Under the pieces are notes generated by a model, which saw only the letters and a program-made list of their open reading frames with translations, did no database searches and was not told the origin of the DNA. Shown here piece by piece: positions 38,266-47,431 of a DNA stretch of 64,000 bases. This DNA comes from Winogradskyella marincola (GTDB lineage Bacteria > Bacteroidota > Bacteroidia > Flavobacteriales > Flavobacteriaceae), in NCBI RefSeq assembly GCF_029624125.1, contig NZ_JARSBN010000001.1, positions 203,901-267,900 of the forward strand, read 5' to 3'. Both the position numbers and the translations under genes were made by a program. Every line of letters starts with the position of its first letter. The stretch's first letter is position 1.

Positions 38266-39171
38266 TTATCTATTGAGATTAATAAGCAACTGTGCTTTCT
38301 TCAAATTTACTGAAGAAATTTGAGATTTCCACGGCTCAGCATCTTCAGATTTATCTGCACTCATGTAAGCTGTGTAGTATAAAAATGCTATAAATGCTTT
38401 ATTGCTATCTACAATTTCTTCATCTTTAAGTCGCTTTAACTGTCGTATAACCTTCCTTGGACGCTTTAACACTAATTCTTGTTGAAGCTCTAATAAATCG
38501 CATCGTTGTTGTAAAGCGTTATGCTCAGTTTGTTCTTCTCCTTTGATGAGTCGTTCCGCTTCCTCTAGATAAAGATTGGACCATTCTACAATTTCTGCTC
38601 TAGAATCTTTGTTTAAATACAAGCTCAAATCTAAAAGTTTTGACGATAAAAAATAAGCAGAATAGAAGTTCTCGCCATTTTTATAATCCTTTAACTCTTG
38701 AGCTATATAAGACGTATTTACAGCATAGCGTTCAATAAGTGTGGAAATATTCTGAAAATCTTCAGTATAGTAATTAACATTAAGGATATTACCATTAATG
38801 TCCAAAATCTTTATGCTATCGTCATTAAACTTGTCAATGTATTTTTGACTGCGCTTGTCTTTAATTTCTTCGTACCAATCTGCATAATTGTATTCTGAAA
38901 CGATAACTGGAACAAAGTGTTCCCAAATTAAAGGGCTTACATTTTCATCTTCAAAAAGGTTATTAATAAATATCGTTCTACCACTTTCATCTTTTGCAAC
39001 AACAGGATATTGATACGTTGTGGTTTCTTCCCAAACCATAAGCACCATTTTATTTTGAACTTTTGCCAACGCTTGTGCTATTTCTAGATTTGTCATCCAT
39101 TCCTGAGAAGAAACAGAAGCTGTGTTTACCATTAAAACAACAAGCAACAATTTTAGTAGAACGTTTTTCAT
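38266..39171 (-). CDS. Secreted thioredoxin-fold-like protein without CxxC
   Basis: The 301-residue protein has a signal peptide (to about 22, ASVSSQ). The first ~130 residues resemble periplasmic thioredoxin-like domains (ALAKVQNKMVLMVWEET, then VIVSEYNYADWYEE), but the position of the CxxC motif is occupied by WEETTTYQ. The C-terminal half is helical and charged. Thus it is not a redox enzyme if the fold is right. It precedes the desaturase gene. Confidence 0.6.
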   Translation of the reverse strand: MKNVLLKLLLVVLMVNTASVSSQEWMTNLEIAQALAKVQNKMVLMVWEETTTYQYPVVAKDESGRTIFINNLFEDENVSPLIWEHFVPVIVSEYNYADWYEEIKDKRSQKYIDKFNDDSIKILDINGNILNVNYYTEDFQNISTLIERYAVNTSYIAQELKDYKNGENFYSAYFLSSKLLDLSLYLNKDSRAEIVEWSNLYLEEAERLIKGEEQTEHNALQQRCDLLELQQELVLKRPRKVIRQLKRLKDEEIVDSNKAFIAFLYYTAYMSADKSEDAEPWKSQISSVNLKKAQLLINLNR

Positions 39172-39225
39172 ATTTAGATTTTTTCTAAAGTTGTATCAAA
39201 AATTATTCCGAAGCTAGTATTATAG

Positions 39226-39714
39226 TTATATTTGTTTTTTCATTTCTTCAACAATATTATATGCTGCAGGACAAATAGCTACATTTTTTAAAGTTAAATT
39301 AGAAATTTGCTGAAACTTTTTACGGTCTGTATGCGGAAATTCTCTGCAGGCTTTTGGTCTTACATCATAAATCATACAATAATTATCCGCATCTAAAAAC
39401 GTGCAAGGCACAGATTGCAACACATAATCATTATCCTCATCAACGCGCAAATAAGCATCAATAAACTGTTGCTCTTTCATTTTGAATGATTTAGATATGC
39501 GCTGAATATCCTTATCCGTAAATAAAGGTCCTGTAGTTTTACAGCAGTTAGCACATTGCAAGCAATCCGTACGCTCAAATTCTTCCTCATGCAACTCTTG
39601 CATAATGTAGTCTAATTGTTTTGGTGGCTTTTTTCTAAGTTTTGTAAAGAAGGTTTTGTTTTCCTTATGCTTATCTTTGGCCAGCTTTGGCAGATTATTG
39701 ATTTGGTTTTGCAT
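39226..39714 (-). CDS. YkgJ-family cysteine cluster protein
   Basis: The 162-residue cytoplasmic protein has the YkgJ zinc/iron-chelating cysteine set: CLQCANCCKTTGPLF (about 57-71), VPCTFLD, YCMIYDVRPKACREFPH. The family (UPF0153) coordinates a metal; its function is poorly known. It is divergent from the methyltransferase. Confidence 0.88.
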   Translation of the reverse strand: MQNQINNLPKLAKDKHKENKTFFTKLRKKPPKQLDYIMQELHEEEFERTDCLQCANCCKTTGPLFTDKDIQRISKSFKMKEQQFIDAYLRVDEDNDYVLQSVPCTFLDADNYCMIYDVRPKACREFPHTDRKKFQQISNLTLKNVAICPAAYNIVEEMKKQI

Positions 39715-39736
39715 ATTGTAAATATAATCAGAATGA

Positions 39737-39762
39737 GATGCTGAATCAAGTTCAGCATAACA
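39737..39762 (+). repeat. Palindromic element, family B (copy before the methyltransferase)
   Basis: TGCTGAA (39739-39745) and TTCAGCA (39751-39757) pair across TCAAG. An ATG in this element opens the methyltransferase frame artificially (MLNQVQHNK); the true start is ATG 39771. Confidence 0.7.
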
Positions 39763-39770
39763 AAAATACT

Positions 39771-40475
39771 ATGACGAAAGACATCTTTGGAAAAGCACTA
39801 TTAGACTATCAGAATGACAATTATTCTGAAGATATTATCACATGGACCAACATATCTGATAAGGATGAATTACCTCTTCCCTATTTATTCAGAACTTATT
39901 CTGAAATGCCAAAACTAGAGCAAAAAGCTTTACAACTAAGCAAAGGCAAAACTCTAGATGTTGGCTGTGGTTCAGGTAACCACGCTCTTTGGTTACAAGA
40001 AAAAGGATTTAATGTAAAAGCAATTGACAGCTCTAAAGGTGCTATTGAAGTCTGCGAATTACGAGGGCTAAAAAATGCCGAACACATTGCGTTATTAGAA
40101 GAAACAGATACGTTTGACACCATTCTGCTTTTAATGAATGGTACTGGTATTTTTCAGGAAATAATACAGGTTGCTAAATATTTAAACCATCTAAAAACTT
40201 TATTGAAGCCAAACGGACAAATTTTAATCGACTCATCTGATATTTCATATATGTATGAAGATGAAGATGGTGGTACTTGGATAGACTTGAACAGTGGTTA
40301 TATTGGCGAACTTGATTATTTCTTTAGCTATAAAGGTGAAGAAGAAACACCTATGAAGTGGCTCTACTTAGATTTTGAAACACTAAACACAGCATGCCAA
40401 ACCGTTGGTCTTAAATGCGAGAAAATTATGGATGGTGAGCATTTTGATTATTTAGCGAGGATTACTCACGTATAA
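39771..40475 (+). CDS. Class I SAM-dependent methyltransferase
   Basis: From ATG 39771 (MTKDIFGKAL) the protein has 234 residues. It has motif I LDVGCGSGNHALWL, acidic loop AIDSSKGAIEVC, and a Rossmann core. The C-terminal half (SSDISYMYEDEDGGTWIDL) is characteristic of a flavobacterial methyltransferase group with unknown substrate. Eleven more codons upstream come from a palindromic repeat and are not used. The gene lies between two family B elements. Confidence 0.88.
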   Translation: MTKDIFGKALLDYQNDNYSEDIITWTNISDKDELPLPYLFRTYSEMPKLEQKALQLSKGKTLDVGCGSGNHALWLQEKGFNVKAIDSSKGAIEVCELRGLKNAEHIALLEETDTFDTILLLMNGTGIFQEIIQVAKYLNHLKTLLKPNGQILIDSSDISYMYEDEDGGTWIDLNSGYIGELDYFFSYKGEEETPMKWLYLDFETLNTACQTVGLKCEKIMDGEHFDYLARITHV

Positions 40476-40481
40476 TTTCCA

Positions 40482-40504
40482 CCTTGAACTTGATTCAGAA
40501 TGTC
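40482..40504 (-). repeat. Palindromic element, family B (inverted copy)
   Basis: Minus strand reads GACATTCTGAATCAAGTTCA plus AGG, a degenerate family B copy. It lies opposite in orientation to the copy at 39737-39762, so the methyltransferase is bracketed by inverted copies. Confidence 0.55.
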
Positions 40505-40512
40505 AATAAAAA

Positions 40513-40533
40513 GATTCCTGCTTTCGCAGGAAT
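40513..40533. repeat. Palindromic element, family A (copy 4)
   Basis: GATTCCTGCTTTCGCAGGAA (40513-40532): ATTCCTGC pairs with GCAGGAAT. It separates the convergent methyltransferase and barrel genes and may serve as a bidirectional terminator. Confidence 0.7.
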
Positions 40534-40534
40534 T

Positions 40535-42262
40535 TTAGAAATCAAACTGATACGTAGCTCCTGCTAAAATCTGAATGCCTTGAACAGGGAAGTTTAAATA
40601 GCGTTCGTAATCCTGATTAAGGATGTTATTTACCTTTCCAAATACAGATAATTGATCGTTGATTTTATAACCTATATGCGCATTAACATCAAAATAACTA
40701 TCCAAACTTATAACTGGACTTGGGTCTTGTGGCAATAATGTTGCTACTAAGTCTTGTTGGTCTTTTCGTTCTCCAACATAAATAGCACTAGCACCTGCAT
40801 ACCATTGTTCAGATATTTGTAAATCCATAAAGATAGAACCTGTTACGTTTGGTAAATTCCATGCTTCAGCTTCATTATCCATATCATAGTTAAAGTATTC
40901 GCCTTTAAAACCAAGCGTAAAGTTTCTATTGACATCAATGTTTAACTCACCAGCAACCGAAAAGGTAGTAACATCATCATACACCACACCAAAAGAGTTA
41001 CCGTATTGGTAATCTGCTGTTGCATCACCTCTGGCATCATTTGCTTTTAATAATGCTTTATTCTCCTCAGCGTAATAATTTCCTTTAACGTTATAACTTA
41101 CACTATTAGACAGCTTTCCTTTTAGTCCTAAAAACCCTTTATAGCGTTGGTCTGTTGGAGCAACATAAAGTGTTGGAGATACAAATGGATTTTCTGTAGC
41201 AAAATCGTAGCAAGAGTTTTGTTGTAACTGCCCTGTGATTCCACCATAAGCAATTAAAATTTCGTCTACTAAACGGTAAGATGCATCAATATTAGGATAG
41301 ATAAAAAACTTATTATCGCTAAGTTCGGTATCGTTAAGATAGACTAAACTTAAGCCTAAATTGACCGTTAAATCATCTTGGGTTAATTGATACGAGGGAG
41401 ATAAACCTACTGTAACATTTCCGTAATTAATGTCACCTAAATTCTCGTAATCAGTATCAAAGCTTCCACCAATATAATCCACATATAATTTTGTTTTTAT
41501 AGCTTCTCCTTGCACAGGAATATCAAAACCTGCTTTAGCTACAAATCGGTTTTCACCAGAATCTTGATTGTCACCAAAACGTCTAAAACGCACACTACCA
41601 TCATTGATAATAGCATCTTCAAAATTAATTTTTCCGCCTAAATAAAAACTATTAAACGTGTGGCTAGGATCTATCATATCAGCTTCCGTTTGTCCAAAGA
41701 AATTCTGTGGCAAACCATACCAGTTGTACGTCATTAAGTCGAAACCTCCATCTACTTTCCATGAAAAGTCTCTTAACTTTTGAGAGTAATGCGCATTTAA
41801 ATGTGTGGTAGAAAAATCATCATCTAACAATAAATCTTCAATTCCGCCTTGAGAAGAATGGTGACTGAAATAACCACCAACATTTTCAGAATTACTTAGC
41901 TCATGATTAAGATATACTTCTCCTAAGATTGAAGTATAAGTACCCACACCAAGCGATGCGTAATTATCATATAACTTCACAGCTTTTGCTTTATCAACCG
42001 TTGCTGCTTTACCTTTTGCAGGCGTGAAAGTTGAAGCCACAGGAATAGAAAAAATATTGTACTTCACCTCTTTTTTCTTTACCAAATTAGAGTCTTGTAA
42101 CTTTGGAGTATCCTTAATCTTAAAGGCATCTGAAATCGTAGGCTTGTATGGTGTTACCACATTTACTACCTGGTCATCAATAGTGTCTTTTGCTCGTTCT
42201 TGAGCTACTATTGATACACTGCTTGATATGGTGATTATAAAAATTAAAAACTTGATTTTCAT
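40535..42262 (-). CDS. Outer-membrane TonB-receptor-like beta-barrel
   Basis: The 575-residue protein has a signal peptide (to about 20, SIVAQ) and a beta-barrel ending YQFDF, with terminal Phe. The region around QDYERYLNFPVQG is typical for the last strands of TonB-dependent receptors. No plug domain of usual size is seen: after a 70-residue N-terminal stretch (VVTPYKPTISDAFKIKDTP) barrel strands start. It lies 50 nt downstream of the TPR gene, and the two are a recurring pair in this family. Confidence 0.8.
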   Translation of the reverse strand: MKIKFLIFIITISSSVSIVAQERAKDTIDDQVVNVVTPYKPTISDAFKIKDTPKLQDSNLVKKKEVKYNIFSIPVASTFTPAKGKAATVDKAKAVKLYDNYASLGVGTYTSILGEVYLNHELSNSENVGGYFSHHSSQGGIEDLLLDDDFSTTHLNAHYSQKLRDFSWKVDGGFDLMTYNWYGLPQNFFGQTEADMIDPSHTFNSFYLGGKINFEDAIINDGSVRFRRFGDNQDSGENRFVAKAGFDIPVQGEAIKTKLYVDYIGGSFDTDYENLGDINYGNVTVGLSPSYQLTQDDLTVNLGLSLVYLNDTELSDNKFFIYPNIDASYRLVDEILIAYGGITGQLQQNSCYDFATENPFVSPTLYVAPTDQRYKGFLGLKGKLSNSVSYNVKGNYYAEENKALLKANDARGDATADYQYGNSFGVVYDDVTTFSVAGELNIDVNRNFTLGFKGEYFNYDMDNEAEAWNLPNVTGSIFMDLQISEQWYAGASAIYVGERKDQQDLVATLLPQDPSPVISLDSYFDVNAHIGYKINDQLSVFGKVNNILNQDYERYLNFPVQGIQILAGATYQFDF

Positions 42263-42290
42263 TTGTAATGTTTTGAAGTTTCGACTCTAA

Positions 42291-42312
42291 GATTCCTGCC
42301 TGCGCAGGAATT
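42291..42312. repeat. Palindromic element, family A (copy 5)
   Basis: GATTCCTGCCTGCGCAGGAA (42291-42310): ATTCCTGC pairs with GCAGGAAT. It abuts the stop codon of the TPR gene (42312-42314), so it is the first sequence after that reading frame. Confidence 0.75.
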
Positions 42313-45300
42313 TAGTTATCGTCGGTTTCGATTGATGAATTTGTTTTAGCTTCTTCGGTTTTAATCTTGTTAAGTTCTTGCTGTGCCTCTTGTACCACAT
42401 CATCAAACTCTGGGAAATTAGAAATCACACTTTCTAAAATATAATTGGCCTGAAACGCATCACCCAAAGCATAGAAATTCTTCGCCATAACTACCAAACC
42501 TTTGGCACTGTAATATTTGTAACTGCTATAATCCTTAGCTAATTTTTGAATGGTTGTGTTTGAAGCTTCATACTTACCTTCCTTATTTTTAAAGTACGCA
42601 TTATAGTATAGCGCTTCTGCTGCAACGCTTCCTGTAGCAATTTTTTCTACATCAGCATAGGCTATTTTTGCTTTGTCTTCGTTTCCTGTTTTTATGGCAG
42701 AACGTGCAATGATGATTTTAGCATCACTCTTCACTTTAGTATCTAAGTTAGAATTTGCCAATACCTTTTCAGCATAATTTTCAGCACTAGAATAATCCTC
42801 TGTTTGGTAATACGCATTCATTAAATTAGACTGCGCATACAATACATTCTGAGGATAGTCTGCTTCAGCCTCTAAAGTTTTTAAAACCGGAATCGCCTGA
42901 GACCAGTTAGAATCTTTCAAGTAAATTTCGCAAAGTTTCACTGTTGCCTGCTCTGTATATTCACTTCTTGATGCATCTACAACATATTTGTAATGTGGTT
43001 GAGCGGTTTCAAATAAATTCTTTTTGTAATATAATTGTGCAATGTAGAAATGCGATTTTAACGCATGAATACCATTAGGAAACTGATTTAAATATTTATT
43101 AAACTGACGAATGGCATTCTCAGTATCGTTTTCTAAGTATGGCTTTTCGGCTGCCAAATACATAGTATTATCCAACTCTACATCAGACACCTCAACATAG
43201 TCTAAAGACTTTACCCAAGCTGCGTAATCATCTACTCGACCTAAATCGATATAAATTAAACGCGCTGTAGATACTGCCTGAACAGCTTCACCAGAATTTG
43301 GAAAATCGGATGCTACTTTTTTAAACTTAGTTAATGCACGCTCATTATCATTGGCATTGTAGTACACCAAACCTTGACGTAACAACGCTTTTGAAGTGAA
43401 AGCACCACGTTTGTATTCCGAATTTAATCGGTCGTACATTTGCATCGCTTTGTCTGTCTCGTTAGACTTTACATAAGAATTTGCCAACTCGTACATAGCA
43501 TCGTCTCGTAATGCTGACTTTGGATACGTGTCTATAAACGTATTAAGCTCAGAAATTTTTATAGATCCTTTGCCTAAATACCCATTACTCATCGCCTTTT
43601 GAAACGCTGCATAATCGGTTTCTATTTCATTAATCTGAATGGCTTTATCGTAAGCATTGATAGCATTTTGGTATTTACTAGATACAAAATAACCATCTGC
43701 CAACCTTAAATAAGCATCGTTTCGTCGTAGTCTGTCACCAGAATTATTATCAATAAATTTTTGAAAATATTTTGATGCGTTTGTATAATCTTTCAACTTG
43801 AAATAGGTGTAAGCTAAATTGTAATCTAAGTTTTCATTCTCAGATAATCCTGAAGCTTCAGACATGCCAACAAATTGTTTAAACCCAATTAAGGCATCAT
43901 TATAGTTGGTTAAATTATATTCGGTTTCGGCTTTCCAAAAGGTAGCTTTTGCTACAAAAATTGGATCTCTCGGTTCTTTTAATGAGTTATTAAATAGCTT
44001 TAATGCCTCACTATAATTAGTATCATTATACAATTCAATTCCTCTGAAAAAAGCTACTTTTTGGTAAGCTACTTTGTTTTCAAAACTATTTTTACCTTTT
44101 AATAGTTCTAAGGCTTCTTTGTAGTTTTTTGATGTGATGTAAGAATCAATCAGTAAGATCTCAACTTCTTCTCTGTAGCTTGTATCTGGATATTTATCTA
44201 AATAACCTGCTAAAACCTGTGGTACAGATTGGTAAGGATTACCAATCTCATAACTAATCTTAGCATAGTTTAACCAAGCATCTTCCTGAATTTTTAAATC
44301 ATAATCCATTTCAGATGCATTTCTAAACGCGTTTAATGCTTCTTGTTTTTTCTCTAGGTTAATGTAGCTTTCACCCAAATGATAATAAGCATTCTGTGCT
44401 ACAGAGTTGTTACCATCTATAATTTTATTGAATTCTGAAATGGCTTTTTCAAAATCGTTTTGCTTGTAATAAGCGTAACCTATTTGGTAATAATCTGTGT
44501 TGCTCCACTTTCCTTTTTTGCCTTCATAAGCCTGAAGATAAGGAATGGATTCTTCGTATTTTTCGAGGTTAAAATAACTTTCACCTATAATTTTATTAAG
44601 TTCAGATGCTTCTACACCTCTACTGCTTGGTAATTGTTCTAAAGCAAGTTCTATGGCTTTTTCAAACTTTCCTAATTTAAAGTTTAAATCGGCTTGATAG
44701 TACGATAGTTTTTCCTTGTACTTTTCGTTATCACTCACCTGATCAAAATACTCATTCGCAGTATCGTAATCATCACCTTCGTAAGCCATGTAACCAATGT
44801 AATACTTAGCTTGCGAGCCATATTCCTTAGAATCTGCAACACGGTTAAGGTACTTTGTTGCTTCTTTTTTGCTATTTGTAGAATATAAAGTATAACCGTA
44901 ATTAAAATTGAAACGCTCGCGCTCAGTACGTGCTATACTAGACTCATCTACTTTTTGATACCATTTGCGAGCATAGGCGTATTTACCATTTTCAAAATAG
45001 TAATCTGCAACATCTAAAAACGCAGTGTTTCGCTTTGTGCTTGTTGGATATTCTTCAACAAAATCTGTTATAAGATCGTCTGCATTTCGTTGGTTTAGTC
45101 GTACAGCACAATTGGCAATATAATACGAACAGTCTGACTGTAAAACAGCATCATCTGTGTTGTACTTAATATCGTCGAACAAGGATTGTGCAGCTTTGTA
45201 CTGTTTGTTATTGTATAAGGTTAATGCCTTTTGGTAATCTTTTAACTCACTTGTATATACTGCAGATTTTTGTGCAAATCCCAGCATTGCAAACGTAAGA

Positions 45301-45335
45301 AAAACGATAAGTAATGGTCTTTTTAAAACTAGCAT
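42312..45335 (-). CDS. Large secreted tetratricopeptide-repeat protein
   Basis: From ATG 45335 (MLVLKRPLLIV) the protein has 1007 residues with a signal peptide ending near MLGFAQ. The upstream codons to 45386 are not signal-like and are rejected. Nearly the whole length is TPR helices (e.g. YYQIGYAYYKQNDFEKAISE, AYYHLGESYINLEKKQEALN), ending in a charged tail ETDDN. Likely periplasmic, it may scaffold the barrel encoded after it. Similar to TolA/YbgF-like TPR proteins but no specific name is justified. Confidence 0.85.
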   Translation of the reverse strand: MLVLKRPLLIVFLTFAMLGFAQKSAVYTSELKDYQKALTLYNNKQYKAAQSLFDDIKYNTDDAVLQSDCSYYIANCAVRLNQRNADDLITDFVEEYPTSTKRNTAFLDVADYYFENGKYAYARKWYQKVDESSIARTERERFNFNYGYTLYSTNSKKEATKYLNRVADSKEYGSQAKYYIGYMAYEGDDYDTANEYFDQVSDNEKYKEKLSYYQADLNFKLGKFEKAIELALEQLPSSRGVEASELNKIIGESYFNLEKYEESIPYLQAYEGKKGKWSNTDYYQIGYAYYKQNDFEKAISEFNKIIDGNNSVAQNAYYHLGESYINLEKKQEALNAFRNASEMDYDLKIQEDAWLNYAKISYEIGNPYQSVPQVLAGYLDKYPDTSYREEVEILLIDSYITSKNYKEALELLKGKNSFENKVAYQKVAFFRGIELYNDTNYSEALKLFNNSLKEPRDPIFVAKATFWKAETEYNLTNYNDALIGFKQFVGMSEASGLSENENLDYNLAYTYFKLKDYTNASKYFQKFIDNNSGDRLRRNDAYLRLADGYFVSSKYQNAINAYDKAIQINEIETDYAAFQKAMSNGYLGKGSIKISELNTFIDTYPKSALRDDAMYELANSYVKSNETDKAMQMYDRLNSEYKRGAFTSKALLRQGLVYYNANDNERALTKFKKVASDFPNSGEAVQAVSTARLIYIDLGRVDDYAAWVKSLDYVEVSDVELDNTMYLAAEKPYLENDTENAIRQFNKYLNQFPNGIHALKSHFYIAQLYYKKNLFETAQPHYKYVVDASRSEYTEQATVKLCEIYLKDSNWSQAIPVLKTLEAEADYPQNVLYAQSNLMNAYYQTEDYSSAENYAEKVLANSNLDTKVKSDAKIIIARSAIKTGNEDKAKIAYADVEKIATGSVAAEALYYNAYFKNKEGKYEASNTTIQKLAKDYSSYKYYSAKGLVVMAKNFYALGDAFQANYILESVISNFPEFDDVVQEAQQELNKIKTEEAKTNSSIETDDN

Positions 45336-45383
45336 CAGCGTCGTTTTTTGATTAATATTTATTGATGATAAACTATCACTATT

Positions 45384-45391
45384 CAAATATA
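45384..45391 (-). promoter_or_regulatory. -7 box for the TPR/barrel operon
   Basis: TATATTTG on the minus strand matches TAnnTTTG, 48 nt upstream of the chosen ATG at 45335. This supports the shorter start, since the longer one (45386) would begin at the box itself. Confidence 0.4.
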
Positions 45392-45509
45392 ACTGAATAC
45401 AAAATTTATAACGATAGAAAACCTGTATAATTATAAAATGGTTTATTAAATATTAGTTTAGCTTTATCTTTTATTTAACGCTTTTGTACTTAAACAATAC
45501 ATCTTAGCG

Positions 45510-45541
45510 TTTGATTATTGAGTTAATTAATGATACTTTTA
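45510..45541 (+). promoter_or_regulatory. Possible ftsE promoter
   Basis: TTTG (45510-45513) and TACTTTTA (45534-45541) are 20 nt apart; the second box has one mismatch to TAnnTTTG. The ATG is 26 nt downstream. Confidence 0.4.
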
Positions 45542-45567
45542 CATTTACTTAATTTTTTCATACAACT

Positions 45568-46251
45568 ATGTCCGAAACTGTTTTACAACTAAAAAATGCA
45601 ACAATATATCAAGGTGGCAATATGGTATTATCTGATGTTAACTTTGAAATGCAAAAAGGTGATTTTGTTTACCTTATAGGTAAAACAGGAAGTGGTAAAA
45701 GTAGTTTTATGAAAACGCTTTATGGCGACTTAGAACTTACCGAAGGTGAAGGCAACATCGTAGACTTTAACCTAAGATCTATGAAAGAAAAGGATATTCC
45801 TTTTTTACGAAGAAAACTGGGTATTGTGTTTCAGGATTTTAAGTTATTACCAGATAGAACTATAAATGGAAATCTTGAATTTGTACTTAAAGCTACTGGC
45901 TGGAAAGACAAAGACAAAATAAAAGAGCGCATTGAAAAAGTGTTGGACAAAGTGGCTATGAAAACCAAAGGTTTTAAGTTTCCTCATGAGCTTTCTGGAG
46001 GTGAGCAACAACGTATAGCCATTGCCAGAGCCTTACTTAATGATCCTGAGTTAATCTTAGCCGATGAGCCAACTGGTAACCTAGACCCACAAACCAGTAT
46101 TGAAGTTATGGAAGTGTTACAAGACATCAATAAAAATGGCAATACCATTTTAATGGCCACACATGATTATGCTTTGCTTTTAAAGTATCCGAGCAAAACC
46201 CTAAAGTGTGATGAAAATAAGGTTTTTGAGGTGGTGCAGAGAAAAGGATAG
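45568..46251 (+). CDS. ftsE: Cell division ATP-binding protein FtsE
   Basis: The 227-residue ABC ATPase has Walker [10 protein letters not shown] (38-46), signature LSGGEQQR (142-149) and Walker [14 protein letters not shown] (161-173). FtsE with FtsX controls septal peptidoglycan hydrolysis. FtsX is not adjacent; the gene is single and convergent with a glycosyltransferase (9-nt gap). The alternative is a LolD-type ATPase, but the sequence around the Q-loop ([13 protein letters not shown]) fits FtsE. Confidence 0.88.
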   Translation: MSETVLQLKNATIYQGGNMVLSDVNFEMQKGDFVYLIGKTGSGKSSFMKTLYGDLELTEGEGNIVDFNLRSMKEKDIPFLRRKLGIVFQDFKLLPDRTINGNLEFVLKATGWKDKDKIKERIEKVLDKVAMKTKGFKFPHELSGGEQQRIAIARALLNDPELILADEPTGNLDPQTSIEVMEVLQDINKNGNTILMATHDYALLLKYPSKTLKCDENKVFEVVQRKG

Positions 46252-46260
46252 ATTTTTTTT

Positions 46261-47376
46261 CTACAAGCACTCAATTAATAAGTCTATAGAATTATTAGGA
46301 TTAAACTCAGATAGCACCTTCATTCTCTCAATTCTTTGTGATGGTGAAATTGGCATACCATAAAACTTTTCTACCTTATCATTAAGCTCAGATTCATTGT
46401 TAAATAATTCGCAGCAAGACTCTAAACCTGTCCCTTCAATCATATATTTATTAACTAACACGACAGTATTAGTATGAAGTGCGTTTAATAATTTCAACTT
46501 TATACCAGAAGCCTGATAACTTATTAAGATATGTATAGCCGTTTTTGCAAACAGTTGCTCTAAATCCTGTAAAGATTCTATAATCTTAAAAGTTATATTA
46601 TTAGCATTTGCTATTCGCTGGCTAATCATAGCATTGTCAAAGCTGCTGGCTATTATAAATTTTCTATTTGGTTTTGAAGAAAAGAAATCAATTAAAAAAT
46701 CTGCAGCTCTTATATTATCTGATAATCTTAAGTCGCCATGAAATAAACAGTACTCTTGCAACTTAGATTCTTGCAATTCTGTTTTACTTTGAAAAACAGG
46801 AAGGTACCTTACATCCCTAAACAAATTAGAAAAATACTTTTGATCATTTAAAGAAATGGAAAATAATATGTCTGCAAATTTTAATTGCGATTGGTATTTT
46901 TTTAACCTCCAAGCCTCAAAATTATAGTATACTTTTTTAAAAAAACTATATTCTAAATCACCTATATTTTTAAAATAATTATGTTCTATATTATGAAGCC
47001 TAACATATGTTTTTAGTCCCTTAGCTACAATTACCTTTAGTGTTGCTGTTGTGTTTAATCCTTCGTATAAAACAGGAAAACCAATTTTAACAAGACATTG
47101 CACTAAACCTTTACTAGACCTACTTTTTACACTAAACGGTTTTAATGACAAATGACTGAGTAAAGTTGTATTCCTCTTGTAGGTATAAATCTGTTTACAA
47201 TATTTCTCTAAGGGCTTGGTATCTGTTCTATCGCTTTGCTTGGTTACATAAAAATGAAGATAAACATCGATTCCTTTAGCATAAAGAGCCTTTATTTTGT
47301 AGAAAACATCTATAGTTCCACCATAGTTAGGAGGATAAGGATTATCAAAACAGACGATTTGAATAGATTTACTCAT
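46261..47376 (-). CDS. Glycosyltransferase, GT-B fold
   Basis: The 371-residue protein begins IQIVCFDNPYPPNYGGTIDV, a group-1-like start with the GG loop, has HNIEHNYFKNI in the middle and a C-terminal part with ISYQASGIKLKLLNALHTN where the donor-binding E is usual. Substrate unknown. It opens the glycan locus. Confidence 0.8.
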   Translation of the reverse strand: MSKSIQIVCFDNPYPPNYGGTIDVFYKIKALYAKGIDVYLHFYVTKQSDRTDTKPLEKYCKQIYTYKRNTTLLSHLSLKPFSVKSRSSKGLVQCLVKIGFPVLYEGLNTTATLKVIVAKGLKTYVRLHNIEHNYFKNIGDLEYSFFKKVYYNFEAWRLKKYQSQLKFADILFSISLNDQKYFSNLFRDVRYLPVFQSKTELQESKLQEYCLFHGDLRLSDNIRAADFLIDFFSSKPNRKFIIASSFDNAMISQRIANANNITFKIIESLQDLEQLFAKTAIHILISYQASGIKLKLLNALHTNTVVLVNKYMIEGTGLESCCELFNNESELNDKVEKFYGMPISPSQRIERMKVLSEFNPNNSIDLLIECL

Positions 47377-47431
47377 TGGTCAAATGTAATTATTTATTGA
47401 TATTTGTTTATCAAAAAAACACTCATTTATA

